Assembly: GCA_934295165.1 (NCBI GenBank)
Contig: CAKRAT010000001.1
Location: forward strand, 1 to 64,000
Direction of reading: 5' to 3'
From: an uncultured Dorea sp.
GTDB lineage: Bacteria; Bacillota; Clostridia; Lachnospirales; Lachnospiraceae
Length of the DNA stretch: 64,000 nucleotides
The notes below the pieces were generated by a model, which saw only the letters and a program-made list of their open reading frames with translations, did not search any database and was not told where the DNA came from. This document shows positions 20,812 to 30,301 of this stretch, piece by piece; position 1 is the first letter of the stretch; the number at the start of each line of letters is the position of its first letter. Made by a program: the position numbers and the translations under genes.

Positions 20812-20851
20812 AAAACCGGCTTCGCACACTGCGTTCGAAGGCGCCGGTTTT
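20812..20851 (-). terminator. Hairpin terminator after rnj
   Basis: AAAACCGGC (20812-20820) pairs with GCCGGTTTT (20843-20851), and TTCG/CGAA can extend the stem inward. The minus strand continues TTTGTGCAG. It is about 100 nt past the rnj stop. Confidence 0.6.
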
Positions 20852-20948
20852 ATACAATGTGGCGGCTCATTTTTTTGATTCATACAGCAGGTTCCTGCCA
20901 CCGGCAGATCTTCCCGCATATTTTAATATTTAAAATTATACACAAATT

Positions 20949-22616
20949 CTATACGTCCATAATGATCGGCAGGATCATTGGTCTTCTCTTGGTCCGTTTC
21001 CAGATGAAATCATTCATCGTGTCACGGATCACAAGCTTGATCTTGCTCCAGTCCGCATTACGCTGATGTGTCAGACAATCCTCCACTGCATCAGTAAGGA
21101 CTTTTCTTGCCTCTTCCATCAGGCTTTCGGACTCTCTTACATAGACGAATCCACGCGATACAATATCCGGACCTGCGAGAAGCTGGTTGCTTCCTTTTTC
21201 CAGTGTCAGTACAACGATCATAATACCGTCTTCCGCCAGATGCTGTCTGTCACGAAGTACAATATTTCCAACATCTCCTACACCAAGTCCGTCTACCAGA
21301 ATCTCTCCTGTGTGTACATTGTCTACTACTTTTGCTTCCTTCTCACTGACTTCCAGAACATTACCGGATTTCAGGATGAAAATATTATCTTTCGGAATGC
21401 CAAGCATTCTGGCAATTCCTGCATTTGCTTTGAGGTGACGATATTCTCCGTGAACCGGAATCGCATATTTCGGTTTTACCAGAGAATAGATCAGTTTCAG
21501 TTCTTCCTGACATGCATGACCGGATACATGTGCATCCTGGAAGATGACATTCGCTCCCTTAGCTGTCAGTTCATTGATCACCTTGGATACAGACTTTTCA
21601 TTTCCAGGGATCGGATTCGAACTGAAGATGATCGTATCACCAGGCATGATCGTTACTTTCTTATGCACATCTGCTGCCATACGCGACAGAGCTGCCATAG
21701 ATTCTCCCTGGCTTCCGGTTGTGATCAGAACGGTCTTCTCCGGAGGATAATTCTTAAGCTGGTCAATCTCGATCAGCGTCTTATCCGGAACATTTAAGTA
21801 TCCCAGTTCCTGTGCAACCTGGATGATGTTCACCATGCTTCGTCCCTCTACGACCACCTTACGGTCATATTTACATGCCGTATTGATGATCTGCTGTACA
21901 CGGTCTACATTTGACGCAAATGTTGCGATGATAATTCTGGTATCTTTATGCTCTGCAAAAACATGATCAAATGTGATACCTACCGTACGCTCTGACTGTG
22001 TAAATCCTGGTCTCTCGGCATTGGTACTGTCTGACATCAGTGCCAGTACGCCTTTCTTGCCAATCTCTGCAAATCTCTGCAGATCGATCGCATCACCATA
22101 TACCGGTGTATAATCTACTTTAAAGTCTCCTGTATGCACAACAATACCGGCCGGTGAATAGATTGCCAGTGCTGCCGCATCCTGGATACTGTGATTTGTC
22201 TTAATAAATTCGATACGAAACTGTCCCAGATTGATCGACTGTCCGTGTCTGACAACTTTTCTTCTTGTACTGCGGAGCAGATTGTGTTCCGTCAGCTTTT
22301 TCTCAATGATTCCCATCGTAAGCTTTGTCGCATAGATAGGAAGATTCAGTTCTCTTAATACATAAGGAAGTGCACCGATATGGTCCTCATGTCCATGGGT
22401 GATTACAAATCCTTTTACTTTCTGAATGTTATCTTTCAGGTAAGTGACATCCGGAATGACCAGGTCGATTCCGAGCATATCCTCCTCCGGGAAAGATAAT
22501 CCACAGTCTACAACAATAATACTGTCTTCATACTCAAAAGCTGTGATGTTCATTCCGATCTTTTCCAGACCTCCGAGTGGAATGATACGCATTTTTCCAT
22601 TGTTTTCTCTCTTCAA
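20949..22616 (-). CDS. rnj: Ribonuclease J
   Basis: This 555-aa metallo-beta-lactamase/beta-CASP ribonuclease has endo- and 5'-3' exonuclease activity in mRNA decay and rRNA maturation. The zinc site motif HGHEDHIGA has His74, His76, Asp78 and His79. Further motifs are HTGDFKVD, SDSTNAERPG, the beta-CASP GRSM and HVSGHA. The start codon is TTG, 5 nt after GGAGGTG; the first ATG would cut into the conserved N-terminus. It is the last gene of an ireB-ruvX-DUF1292-fur-rnj operon. Only one RNase J gene is seen, so J1 versus J2 cannot be told. Confidence 0.95.
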   Translation of the reverse strand: MKRENNGKMRIIPLGGLEKIGMNITAFEYEDSIIVVDCGLSFPEEDMLGIDLVIPDVTYLKDNIQKVKGFVITHGHEDHIGALPYVLRELNLPIYATKLTMGIIEKKLTEHNLLRSTRRKVVRHGQSINLGQFRIEFIKTNHSIQDAAALAIYSPAGIVVHTGDFKVDYTPVYGDAIDLQRFAEIGKKGVLALMSDSTNAERPGFTQSERTVGITFDHVFAEHKDTRIIIATFASNVDRVQQIINTACKYDRKVVVEGRSMVNIIQVAQELGYLNVPDKTLIEIDQLKNYPPEKTVLITTGSQGESMAALSRMAADVHKKVTIMPGDTIIFSSNPIPGNEKSVSKVINELTAKGANVIFQDAHVSGHACQEELKLIYSLVKPKYAIPVHGEYRHLKANAGIARMLGIPKDNIFILKSGNVLEVSEKEAKVVDNVHTGEILVDGLGVGDVGNIVLRDRQHLAEDGIMIVVLTLEKGSNQLLAGPDIVSRGFVYVRESESLMEEARKVLTDAVEDCLTHQRNADWSKIKLVIRDTMNDFIWKRTKRRPMILPIIMDV

Positions 22617-22642
22617 AATTACACCTCCACGTGTTTACCGCA

Positions 22643-23104
22643 CTACTTTTTTCTGCCTCTTTTTTGGCACTCCCTGCACTGTCCATAGAACTTTAATTCG
22701 TGGTCTAACACATGAAATCCCGTGGTATCTTCGATCTTATCTTCCAGATCTTCCAACAGATCATCCTTAAACGGAAGAATCTTACCACATGTCCTGCATA
22801 TCAGATGGTGATGATGATGTCTTTCTTCTCCATCAAAGAATTCTCCGATTTCATAACGTGCACATCCATCGTCAAGACTGATACGATCCACCAATTGCAT
22901 TTCCAGTAACAGCTGCACTGTCCGGTATATAGTTGCCAGCCCAATCTCCGGATAATCTTCTCTTACTAATTCATAAATATCTTCTGCAGTCAGATGCTTA
23001 TCGCGGTGATCTGCAAGGACCTCCAGTACCAGTATACGCTGGTTGGTAACTTTCAACCCCTTTTCTCTCAGCATTTCTTTAAACTTCTCTTTACTGATAG
23101 ACAT
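22643..23104 (-). CDS. fur: Fur-family metalloregulator
   Basis: This 153-aa repressor has a winged helix (LKVTNQRILVLEVLAD onward, residues about 14-85) and a C-terminal dimerisation domain. Metal ligands are visible: a run of five His in EERHHHHHLIC, then CRTCGK (about residue 100) and a closing CRECQK. It could be Fur, PerR or Zur; the two CxxC pairs indicate a structural zinc site but do not decide the sensed signal. It sits 6 bp after the DUF1292 gene and 26 bp before rnj, an order seen in many Clostridia. Confidence 0.92.
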   Translation of the reverse strand: MSISKEKFKEMLREKGLKVTNQRILVLEVLADHRDKHLTAEDIYELVREDYPEIGLATIYRTVQLLLEMQLVDRISLDDGCARYEIGEFFDGEERHHHHHLICRTCGKILPFKDDLLEDLEDKIEDTTGFHVLDHELKFYGQCRECQKRGRKK

Positions 23105-23110
23105 TCCAAA

Positions 23111-23371
23111 CTACCTTTCAATCTCTACATCTTCAAGTAGTTCTTCAAATACTTTCAGAACAGCAGAAAGCTCTACATCATCCTCTACGATCTCGTATAC
23201 GCTCTCTGACTGGCTCTCTCCTGATGTGTCTTTCAGGATCAGACATTCTGCATCATCTTCTTCCGAATCCGTCACCAGAATATATGACACACCACCGACT
23301 TTCGTCTGTTCCAGTACATAAAAATCTACTTCTTCATTCATCTCTTCGGACATGAATTTAATCTTTTCCAT
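23111..23371 (-). CDS. DUF1292/UPF0473 family protein (YrzB-like)
   Basis: This 86-aa acidic protein of unknown biochemical role matches the family by VDFYVLEQTKVGGVSYILVTDSEE and its short length. It lies in the widely conserved ireB-ruvX-DUF1292 trio. I chose the ATG at 23371 over a TTG at 23377 because AAGAGGT is better spaced from it. It overlaps no neighbour. Confidence 0.88.
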   Translation of the reverse strand: MEKIKFMSEEMNEEVDFYVLEQTKVGGVSYILVTDSEEDDAECLILKDTSGESQSESVYEIVEDDVELSAVLKVFEELLEDVEIER

Positions 23372-23385
23372 CTGCAATCTACCTC

Positions 23386-23826
23386 TTAATCCAGTGGCGT
23401 GCGTGCAAGTGAATCCAGATATCCCTGCAATATAAAAACAGCCGCAATCTTATCAATATATTTCTTGCGGTCTTCACGCCTTACCTTATTCTCTATTAAA
23501 GTCCGTTCAGCTTCTACCGTGGTCAGACGCTCGTCCCACATCACGACCTCCAGGCCGGTCCGTCTTTTTAACATCTCACCAAATGCCATTGATTTTTCCG
23601 CACGATCTCCAATATCATTGTTCATATGCTTCGGAAGTCCGAGGACAATCTTCGTAACCTGGTACTCTTCGATCAGTGCTTCGATACGCGCACAGGTCTT
23701 TCTGAGCTTGTTCTCGTCCTTTCTGCATATAGTCTCCACTCCCTGAGCAGTAATTCCCAACGGATCACTGACTGCAACACCTACTGTCTTAGATCCATAG
23801 TCCAGTCCCATGATTCTCATAGTCAT
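23386..23826 (-). CDS. ruvX: RuvX/YqgF pre-16S rRNA nuclease (Holliday junction resolvase-like)
   Basis: This is a protein of about 146 aa with an RNase H-like fold, implicated in pre-16S rRNA 5'-end maturation. Catalytic acidic residues lie in [17 protein letters not shown], in [11 protein letters not shown] and in [13 protein letters not shown]. The ATG at 23826 overlaps the ireB stop as TAATG; another ATG 6 nt later is possible. It is the second gene of the ireB operon. Confidence 0.93.
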   Translation of the reverse strand: MTMRIMGLDYGSKTVGVAVSDPLGITAQGVETICRKDENKLRKTCARIEALIEEYQVTKIVLGLPKHMNNDIGDRAEKSMAFGEMLKRRTGLEVVMWDERLTTVEAERTLIENKVRREDRKKYIDKIAAVFILQGYLDSLARTPLD

Positions 23827-24089
23827 TATTCCCACTCATTATGCTCGATATACGTCTTGAGCATCTCTTCTACCAGTTCATCTCTTTCCATCTTCATGAT
23901 CAGACTTCTGGCTCCGTTATGGCTTGTGATATAAGTCGGATCGCCGGACATAATGTATCCTACGATCTGATTCACCGGATTATATCCCTTTTCACTCAAT
24001 GCCTTGTATACAATCTCCAGAATATCTTTTGCACTGATCTGCGGTCCACTTTCCACCTGGAAAAACTGGGTATTTGTCATATTTTTCAT
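23826..24089 (-). CDS. ireB: IreB family regulatory phosphoprotein (DUF965)
   Basis: This 87-aa protein has high similarity in pattern to Enterococcus IreB, a target of the kinase IreK that affects cephalosporin resistance. Family marks are [10 protein letters not shown] (a Thr-containing N-terminus), [16 protein letters not shown] and [15 protein letters not shown]. It is the first gene of the operon, starting with ATG behind GGAGGACG. No IreK-type kinase gene is in the window. Confidence 0.92.
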
Positions 24090-24146
24090 GTAATCACGTC
24101 CTCCAAAAATATTTCAATTTTATTCTACATGATTAAATCTTAAATT

Positions 24147-25475
24147 TCAATGCAATATTTGTAATTGGTTTTCAATTTCTACATTTACAAGCTGATTAAT
24201 AAGATTATTCGGATTTTTTACACCAATTTTCACATATTCCTTTGTGTGGCCAATCTGTAATTCTTCTCCGTTGCGTATAATTTTCTCTTCGATCAGAACT
24301 TCCTGCGTGGTTCCAATCAGTCTTTCTTCGTATGCAGCCTGCTTTCTATGGCTCAGTTCTATAAGTTCCGCACTTCTTACAGCCTTGATCTGATCCGGAA
24401 CCTGGTCTTTCATTGCTGCGGCCTTCGTTCCTTCTCTTCTGGAATATTTGAAAATGTGTGTCTCGTAGAAATCCACTTTGTCTACAAATGCTTTTGACTC
24501 GGCAAATTCTTCTTCCGTTTCTCCCGGGAATCCAACGATCACATCTGTTGTAAGTGCCGGGTTACGGAAATACCTGCGGAGCAGCCGGCATTTCTCATAA
24601 TACTCTTCCGCCGTGTATCTGCGGTTCATGCGCTTCAGTGTTGCGTTGCATCCGCTCTGCAGCGACAGATGGAAATGCGGACACATCTTCGGAAGCTGTG
24701 CGATCGTCTGCACGAATTTCTCCGTGATGATTCTTGGTTCCAGTGATCCGAGACGGATTCTTTCAATTCCATCTACTTCATGGATTGCAAGGATCAGGGA
24801 TAACAGATTGTCATCACAGTCGATCCCATAGGAACTCAGGTGGATTCCCGTCAGTACCACTTCTTTGTATCCGTTGGCAGCCAACGTCTTTACTTCTTCC
24901 AGTACGCTGTCACGGCTTCTGCTTCTTACTCTTCCTCTTGCGAATGGAATAATGCAGTAAGAACAGAACTGGTTACATCCATCCTGTACCTTAATATAAG
25001 CTCTCGTATGTTCTGCTGCCGTGCTTAAATGCAGATCTTCATACGCCTTTTCGTGATTGATATCCAGAATCTCCTGATAGGTCTCTGCCACCTTCTCCTG
25101 TTTTGCCGGTGTTCCGGCCTGGGCATCCGGATTTTTCTCTTTCTCATAATTTTCCAGAATCTCGACAATATTCTGCTTCTTGTTATTTCCGATAACAATA
25201 TCGATTCCATCCGGGATGTCATCTTTCCTTGCCTGCACGTAACAGCCGCAGGCAACAACAACCGAATCCGGATTCATCTTTCTTGCCCTGTGCAGCATCT
25301 GTCTGGACTTCCGGTCTGCCATATTTGTCACCGTACAGGTATTGATGATATACACATCTGCTCCTTCCTGAAACGGCACGATCTCATACCCGTGCTTTTC
25401 CAGCAGTTCCTGCATGGCTTCCGTCTCATACGCATTCACTTTGCACCCGAGATTATGCAATGCTACTTTCTTCAT
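24147..25475 (-). CDS. mtaB: tRNA t6A37 methylthiotransferase MtaB
   Basis: This 442-aa radical-SAM enzyme converts t6A37 to ms2t6A37 in tRNAs decoding ANN codons. The N-terminal MTTase domain has the cluster cysteines Cys11 (HNLGCKVN), Cys47 (NTCTVT) and Cys76 (VVACGC). The radical-SAM motif CNQFCSYC is at about 166-173, and a C-terminal TRAM-like region ends the protein. HNLGCKVN and the size indicate MtaB rather than MiaB. AAAGGAAC precedes the ATG. It stands alone, divergent from the HPr-like gene. Confidence 0.95.
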   Translation of the reverse strand: MKKVALHNLGCKVNAYETEAMQELLEKHGYEIVPFQEGADVYIINTCTVTNMADRKSRQMLHRARKMNPDSVVVACGCYVQARKDDIPDGIDIVIGNNKKQNIVEILENYEKEKNPDAQAGTPAKQEKVAETYQEILDINHEKAYEDLHLSTAAEHTRAYIKVQDGCNQFCSYCIIPFARGRVRSRSRDSVLEEVKTLAANGYKEVVLTGIHLSSYGIDCDDNLLSLILAIHEVDGIERIRLGSLEPRIITEKFVQTIAQLPKMCPHFHLSLQSGCNATLKRMNRRYTAEEYYEKCRLLRRYFRNPALTTDVIVGFPGETEEEFAESKAFVDKVDFYETHIFKYSRREGTKAAAMKDQVPDQIKAVRSAELIELSHRKQAAYEERLIGTTQEVLIEEKIIRNGEELQIGHTKEYVKIGVKNPNNLINQLVNVEIENQLQILH

Positions 25476-25562
25476 GTATCTGTTCCTTTCTTTTTACACA
25501 TCGTTTTGCACATTGTTGTAACTTCTAACGAAAATCTTCTGAATTCTTTGGCAATTTGTTTC

Positions 25563-25591
25563 TTGACTTTTCTTCGTCTGACTCTTAATAT
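25563..25591 (+). promoter_or_regulatory. SigA promoter of the HPr-like gene
   Basis: TTGACT (25563-25568), 17 nt, TAATAT (25586-25591), about 40 nt before the ATG at 25630. Confidence 0.65.
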
Positions 25592-25629
25592 ATCTATAGA
25601 ACAAGAAATGAATCAAGGAGGGTATTCCA

Positions 25630-25863
25630 ATGAAAACAGTAAAGATTTCTTTAAATTCAATTGACAAAGTAAAATCATTTGTAAACGACATCACAAAATT
25701 TGATTATGATTTTGATCTTGTATCCGGAAGATATGTCATCGATGCAAAATCAATCATGGGAATCTTCAGCTTAGATCTTTCTAAACCGATCGATCTGAAC
25801 ATCCACGCTGATGATAATGTAGATGAGATCATGGCTATGTTAAAACCATATCTTTGTGACTAA
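25630..25863 (+). CDS. HPr-like domain protein lacking the phospho-histidine
   Basis: This 77-aa protein has the HPr fold pattern: a central DAKSIMGIFSLDLS matches the regulatory-serine helix region of HPr (KSI-G-SL), followed by the usual last strand and helix (NVDEIMAML). However, the first loop has no GIHARPA motif, so the active-site His15 is missing and PTS phosphotransfer from enzyme I is not expected. A role as a regulatory or binding domain is possible. It has its own promoter, an AAGGAGGG site before the ATG and a terminator. It is one of few plus-strand genes here. Confidence 0.8.
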   Translation: MKTVKISLNSIDKVKSFVNDITKFDYDFDLVSGRYVIDAKSIMGIFSLDLSKPIDLNIHADDNVDEIMAMLKPYLCD

Positions 25864-25897
25864 TCCGTCATTAAAGTAAATGATCTACTTAGAAAAA

Positions 25898-25926
25898 AGG
25901 GCTGGCCTGTTGAAGGGTCCAGCCCT
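25898..25926. terminator. Bidirectional terminator between the HPr-like gene and thiI
   Basis: AGGGCTGG (25898-25905) pairs with CCAGCCCT (25919-25926). It is followed by CTTTT on the plus strand and by TTTTTTCT on the minus strand, and lies between convergent genes. Confidence 0.8.
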
Positions 25927-25936
25927 CTTTTGATTC

Positions 25937-27124
25937 TTATTTCACTTCAATAATCTCAACGGTCTCGATCGCCTGTTTCATCAGCTCATCAATCTTTTCA
26001 TTCAGATTCTCTTCTGAACGTCGGATCACATCAATATTCGGCTTTGTTACCGGATGTTTTGCCACGAAGATCGTACAGCAGTCTTCAAACGGCTGGATGG
26101 ATGTCTCGTAAGTATCGATCTTCTCTGATACATCCACGATCTCCTGCTTGTCAAATCCGATCAGCGGACGGTAAACAGGCATCGTACATACATCATTGGT
26201 TGCCGCAAGACTCTGCATGGTCTGACTTGCCACCTGTCCGATACTCTCACCTGTGATCATACCCAGGCATCCGTCTTCTTTTGCAAAATGCTCTGCAATA
26301 CGCATCATATATCTTCTCATAATGATCGTCAGTTCATCATGCGGGCACTGGTCATAGATATAAAGCTGGATGTCAGTAAAGTTAACTACGTGCAGCTTGA
26401 TCGGTCCGGAATATTTTGCCACCTTCTTCGCAAGATCCACAACTTTCTGTTTTGCACGCTCACTTGTATACGGCGGTGCGTGGAAATAGGTTGCTTCAAG
26501 GCTCACACCACGTTTTGATACCATATATCCCGCAACCGGACTGTCAATACCACCGGATAACAGCAGCATCGCCGAGCCATTCGTTCCAACCGGCATTCCA
26601 CCTGCTCCCGGGATGATCTGTGAATATACGTAAATCTCATTTCTTACTTCTACATTGACCATGACATCCGGATGATGCACATCAACTTTGATTCCGCTCT
26701 CCGGAAATGCATACAGAATAGCCTCTCCAAGGTCACGGCTGATCTCCATGGAATTCAGCGGGTACGACTTCTTTGCACGTCTGGATTCTACTTTGAATGT
26801 GAAGTTCTTATCCGGATACATCTCATCCATATATGCCACAACGTCTTTCTTCAGTTCTTCAAATCCTTTATCCTCCATACGGACAACCGGACAGATTCCG
26901 ACCAGACCAAATACCTTTTTCAGATGTTCTACCGTCTCATCATAATCGTAATCTCCTTCACAGTCCACATAGATTCTCGCCTGTGACTTGTGCACATCAA
27001 ACTGTCCGTCCACATCCTTTAATGCATAGCGCACCTGGCGTACCAGTGCATCCTCGAACAGATGACGGTTCTTTCCCTTAATTCCAATCTCTCCATATTT
27101 TAATAAAAATGTATGAAATCTCAT
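25937..27124 (-). CDS. thiI: tRNA 4-thiouridine synthetase ThiI (no rhodanese domain)
   Basis: This 395-aa enzyme adenylates U8 of tRNA and inserts sulfur to give s4U; it may also serve thiazole synthesis. It has an N-terminal ferredoxin-like region, a THUMP domain (about residues 60-165), and a PP-loop in MLLLSGGIDSPVAGYM. It ends at about the length of Bacillus ThiI and lacks the C-terminal rhodanese domain found in E. coli, so sulfur must come directly from a desulfurase. The gene just upstream is a NifS-type desulfurase, as in the Bacillus nifZ-thiI pair. Confidence 0.95.
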   Translation of the reverse strand: MRFHTFLLKYGEIGIKGKNRHLFEDALVRQVRYALKDVDGQFDVHKSQARIYVDCEGDYDYDETVEHLKKVFGLVGICPVVRMEDKGFEELKKDVVAYMDEMYPDKNFTFKVESRRAKKSYPLNSMEISRDLGEAILYAFPESGIKVDVHHPDVMVNVEVRNEIYVYSQIIPGAGGMPVGTNGSAMLLLSGGIDSPVAGYMVSKRGVSLEATYFHAPPYTSERAKQKVVDLAKKVAKYSGPIKLHVVNFTDIQLYIYDQCPHDELTIIMRRYMMRIAEHFAKEDGCLGMITGESIGQVASQTMQSLAATNDVCTMPVYRPLIGFDKQEIVDVSEKIDTYETSIQPFEDCCTIFVAKHPVTKPNIDVIRRSEENLNEKIDELMKQAIETVEIIEVK

Positions 27125-27169
27125 CTTCTGATTCCTTTCCTGATTTCTTTCTCTTTTATCGTGATCTAC

Positions 27170-28330
27170 TTAATGTCTGGTATATCTTCTAAGCATCGGT
27201 ACTATATTATATAGTGCATCGAGCGTATAGTCAATCTCTTCCATCGTAGTAAATTCTGACATGCTGAACCTGAGCGTCGCATCCAGAAACTCCTGCTTTG
27301 CGCCGATTCCCTTTAACACACCGCTGATCTGTGGATGATTGGATGCACATGCCGAACCGGATGATACATAGATTCCCTTATCTTCCAGCGCATGCAGCAA
27401 TACTTCACTCCGGATACCTGCGATTCCCACACTGATAATATGTGGTGCCGATGTCTCATCATATAATCCGTGGATCGTCGTATTCTCAATCTTTTCCACG
27501 CCTTCGATGAAATGCTGCTTTAGCATCCTCATCTTCTCTACCTTCTTATCCAGGTCGTCGTAAATCGTCTTTGCTGCCAGGGAAAGTCCAGCGATTCCCG
27601 GTACATTTTCTGTTCCGGAACGCATATCATGCTGCTGGCCGCCTCCATAAACGATCGGACGGATCTTTACATTTTCACCGATGTATAAAGCACCCACACC
27701 CTTCGGTCCGTGGATCTTATGACCACTGATGGAACACATATCTACCTTGAGTTTCTTCGGATAAATCTTATATTTTCCAAATCCCTGTACCGCATCGACA
27801 TGGAATAAAATATCTTTATTATATGCCTTTACGATACTTGCCGCTTCCTGAATCGGCTGAACAGAACCCACCTCGTTATTCACATACATGACCGATACCA
27901 GAATCGTATCTTCACACAGTGCTTCCTGCAGCGCATCCAGACGGATTCTTCCATACTGGTCTACCGGAAGATAGGTTACACGGAATCCTTCTTCCTCTTC
28001 CAGAAAACGCATGGTATTAATAATTGCCGGATGTTCAATAGATGACGTGATCAGGTGGTTGCCTGCACGCTTGTTCGCCCTTGCTGCACCGATCAGCGCC
28101 ATATTGTCACTCTCGGTACCGCCGGAAGTAAAATATACTTCCTTTTCCTGTACTTTCCACAGTCTTGCAAATGTCTCTTTTGCTTCTTTTATATATTTTT
28201 CTGCTTCCACACCCTTGTTATGCATGGAAGACGGATTGCCATAGTCTTCACACATAACCTTCTGCACCAGTTCCCCGACGCTTCGATATGCCATGGTGGT
28301 CGCCGAATTATCCAGATATACTTCCTTCAT
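27170..28330 (-). CDS. Cysteine desulfurase (NifS/IscS class), partner of ThiI
   Basis: This 386-aa PLP enzyme releases sulfur from cysteine as a protein persulfide. The PLP lysine is in SGHKIHGPKG (about residue 203) and the catalytic Cys in SSGSACASNHP (about residue 326), a short class-I loop. I chose the ATG at 28330 (MKEVYLDNSATT) with AGGAAG upstream, rather than an 8-residue extension. It is 45 bp before thiI and likely supplies its sulfur, functionally like Bacillus NifZ. Confidence 0.93.
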   Translation of the reverse strand: MKEVYLDNSATTMAYRSVGELVQKVMCEDYGNPSSMHNKGVEAEKYIKEAKETFARLWKVQEKEVYFTSGGTESDNMALIGAARANKRAGNHLITSSIEHPAIINTMRFLEEEEGFRVTYLPVDQYGRIRLDALQEALCEDTILVSVMYVNNEVGSVQPIQEAASIVKAYNKDILFHVDAVQGFGKYKIYPKKLKVDMCSISGHKIHGPKGVGALYIGENVKIRPIVYGGGQQHDMRSGTENVPGIAGLSLAAKTIYDDLDKKVEKMRMLKQHFIEGVEKIENTTIHGLYDETSAPHIISVGIAGIRSEVLLHALEDKGIYVSSGSACASNHPQISGVLKGIGAKQEFLDATLRFSMSEFTTMEEIDYTLDALYNIVPMLRRYTRH

Positions 28331-28375
28331 TTCTTCACTTCCTGTACTCTTCATTCTTAGTATTAGATTATGTCT

Positions 28376-29113
28376 CTACCCTTCCAGATGGAACATCAGA
28401 ACCGAAAGCATTGTAAGTCCGGCCGTCTCTGTCCGCAGGATTCTCTTTCCAAGTGTCAGCGGCTCTGCCCCGGCTTTCACGGCCTGTTCTACTTCTTCTT
28501 TCTCAAAGCCGCCTTCCGGTCCGATAAAGATGCCGACCGACTGCCCCGGCCGGATCTCTGCGATGATCTGCTTCGTCTCTTCCATGCCTTCTTCCAGTTC
28601 ATACGGGATCAGGACAACATCCAGTTCCTCTGCATACTTCAGGGCCTGTGCATAGGTACACACTTCTCCCACTACCGGGATAATGCCTCTTCCTGCCTGC
28701 TTTGCCGCACTGACTGCGATCTGCTGCCAGCGTTCGACCTTCTTTCTTGCTTTCTTTGCATCCAGCTTTACCACTGCACGCTTCGTTGCCACCGGAATCA
28801 CCTGGTATACCCCCAGTTCCACCGCTTTCTGCACGATCAGTTCCATCTTGTCCTGTTTTGGGAGTCCCTGAAACAGATAGATTTTTGACGGAAGTTCGCT
28901 CTCATCCTTCTTTTTCTCCTGAATCTTAAGTACCGCCATGTCTTCTTCGTAAGATTCCACCACACACAAATAGAGCCACCCGTCACCGTCCCCAATGGTC
29001 AGTTCCTCGCCGGTCTTCATACGGAGCACATTCTTCATATGATTGACGTCGCTGCCTTCTACATAGATTTTTTCTTCCCTCACCTGTTCCGGTGATACAA
29101 AAAAATGCTGCAT
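28376..29113 (-). CDS. rsmE: 16S rRNA m3U1498 methyltransferase RsmE
   Basis: This is a 245-aa SPOUT-class enzyme. It has an N-terminal PUA-like domain (HFFVSPEQVREEKIYV, then HMKNVLRMKTGEE) and a C-terminal trefoil-knot domain with IGPEGGFEKEEV and LGKRILRTETAGL, the SAM-binding knot motifs. Length is typical. It follows prmA after 10 bp, a conserved pairing in Firmicutes. Confidence 0.96.
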   Translation of the reverse strand: MQHFFVSPEQVREEKIYVEGSDVNHMKNVLRMKTGEELTIGDGDGWLYLCVVESYEEDMAVLKIQEKKKDESELPSKIYLFQGLPKQDKMELIVQKAVELGVYQVIPVATKRAVVKLDAKKARKKVERWQQIAVSAAKQAGRGIIPVVGEVCTYAQALKYAEELDVVLIPYELEEGMEETKQIIAEIRPGQSVGIFIGPEGGFEKEEVEQAVKAGAEPLTLGKRILRTETAGLTMLSVLMFHLEG

Positions 29114-29123
29114 ATCAGATCCT

Positions 29124-30077
29124 CTAATTCTTTCTTGCTGTTACAGATACCCACTCACCCTGGTGATTGACTTCCAGGACTTCCAGGCCTGCCTCCTTCA
29201 CAGCTTCTACTACCACATCTTCTTTGTCTTCGATGATTCCACTCGTGATATAGATACCGCCTTTTTTCATCTGATGAATGATCACAGGTGTCAGCGGCAC
29301 CAGTACATCTGCCAGGATATTTGCTGCTACAATATCATATTTTTCATATCCCACCTTGTCCTGTACTGCTTTATCGTCAATGATGTTACCGATCATGACT
29401 TCATACTGATCTCTGCTGATTCCGTTATTGTCCATATTCTCATATGTTGCATCGATCGCACACGGATCCAGATCTGTTCCTACGGAATGCTTTGCGCCGA
29501 ACTTTAATGCCAGCATTCCAAGGATTCCGCTTCCACATCCTACATCTAAGATTTCTGTATCTTCTGTCACATATTTCTTAAGCTGACGGATGCAGAGCTG
29601 TGTTGTCTCATGCATACCGGTTCCGAATGCAGTACCCGGATCGATATGGATCACCATCTTGTCGCTGTCTTTCGCTTCTACATTCTCCCATGAAGGAATA
29701 ACAAGGATATCATCAATATAGAACTGATGGAAATACTGTTTCCAGTTATTTACCCAGTCCACATCCTCTGTCTGAGACTCCTCGATCGTACAGTCTCCTA
29801 CATTCAGATAGCTTCTCATCTCTTCCAATTCCTGTCTGACCTTCAGCAGCATCTCATGTTTGTCCACATCTTCGTCCAGATAGAATGTCAGATATGCACA
29901 TCCATCATCTTCCGGTATATCCGGCAGGATGTCTACGAACATCTGCTCTTTGTCAGACTGGGTGAGCGGTATCTTGTCCTCGATCTGCACTCCCTCGATT
30001 CCAAGATCAGCAAGCATGCTGCTGACGATATCTTCTGCCTCTGTTGTCGTCTTCAGACGAAACTGATTCCATTTCAT
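29124..30077 (-). CDS. prmA: Ribosomal protein L11 methyltransferase
   Basis: This 317-aa SAM-dependent enzyme trimethylates ribosomal protein L11. The N-terminal substrate-recognition domain precedes GTAFGTGMHETT, the SAM motif DVGCGSGILGMLALKFGA and the NILADVLVPL motif (NPPY-like). GGAGAA lies ahead of the ATG. It is the first gene of a prmA-rsmE-nifS-thiI run read from right to left. Confidence 0.96.
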   Translation of the reverse strand: MKWNQFRLKTTTEAEDIVSSMLADLGIEGVQIEDKIPLTQSDKEQMFVDILPDIPEDDGCAYLTFYLDEDVDKHEMLLKVRQELEEMRSYLNVGDCTIEESQTEDVDWVNNWKQYFHQFYIDDILVIPSWENVEAKDSDKMVIHIDPGTAFGTGMHETTQLCIRQLKKYVTEDTEILDVGCGSGILGMLALKFGAKHSVGTDLDPCAIDATYENMDNNGISRDQYEVMIGNIIDDKAVQDKVGYEKYDIVAANILADVLVPLTPVIIHQMKKGGIYITSGIIEDKEDVVVEAVKEAGLEVLEVNHQGEWVSVTARKN

Positions 30078-30301
30078 ATATATATTCTCCTCATCATCTT
30101 ATATTTTTCAAGTTTACTCATTGTTTATTCTAACACCTGACGTCTTCAAAGTAAATGTACTTCTCCTGCTAAAACTCCGTTAAGAAATTAACATTCACTG
30201 TTCAGATGGTGTTAAGAAGCCTTTTTGGCTCTTTCGCTCCTCCATCGAAATGCATAAAATGTATCTGGAAACAACAGAGAATCAGCAAGGAGGACTTTTT
30301 T

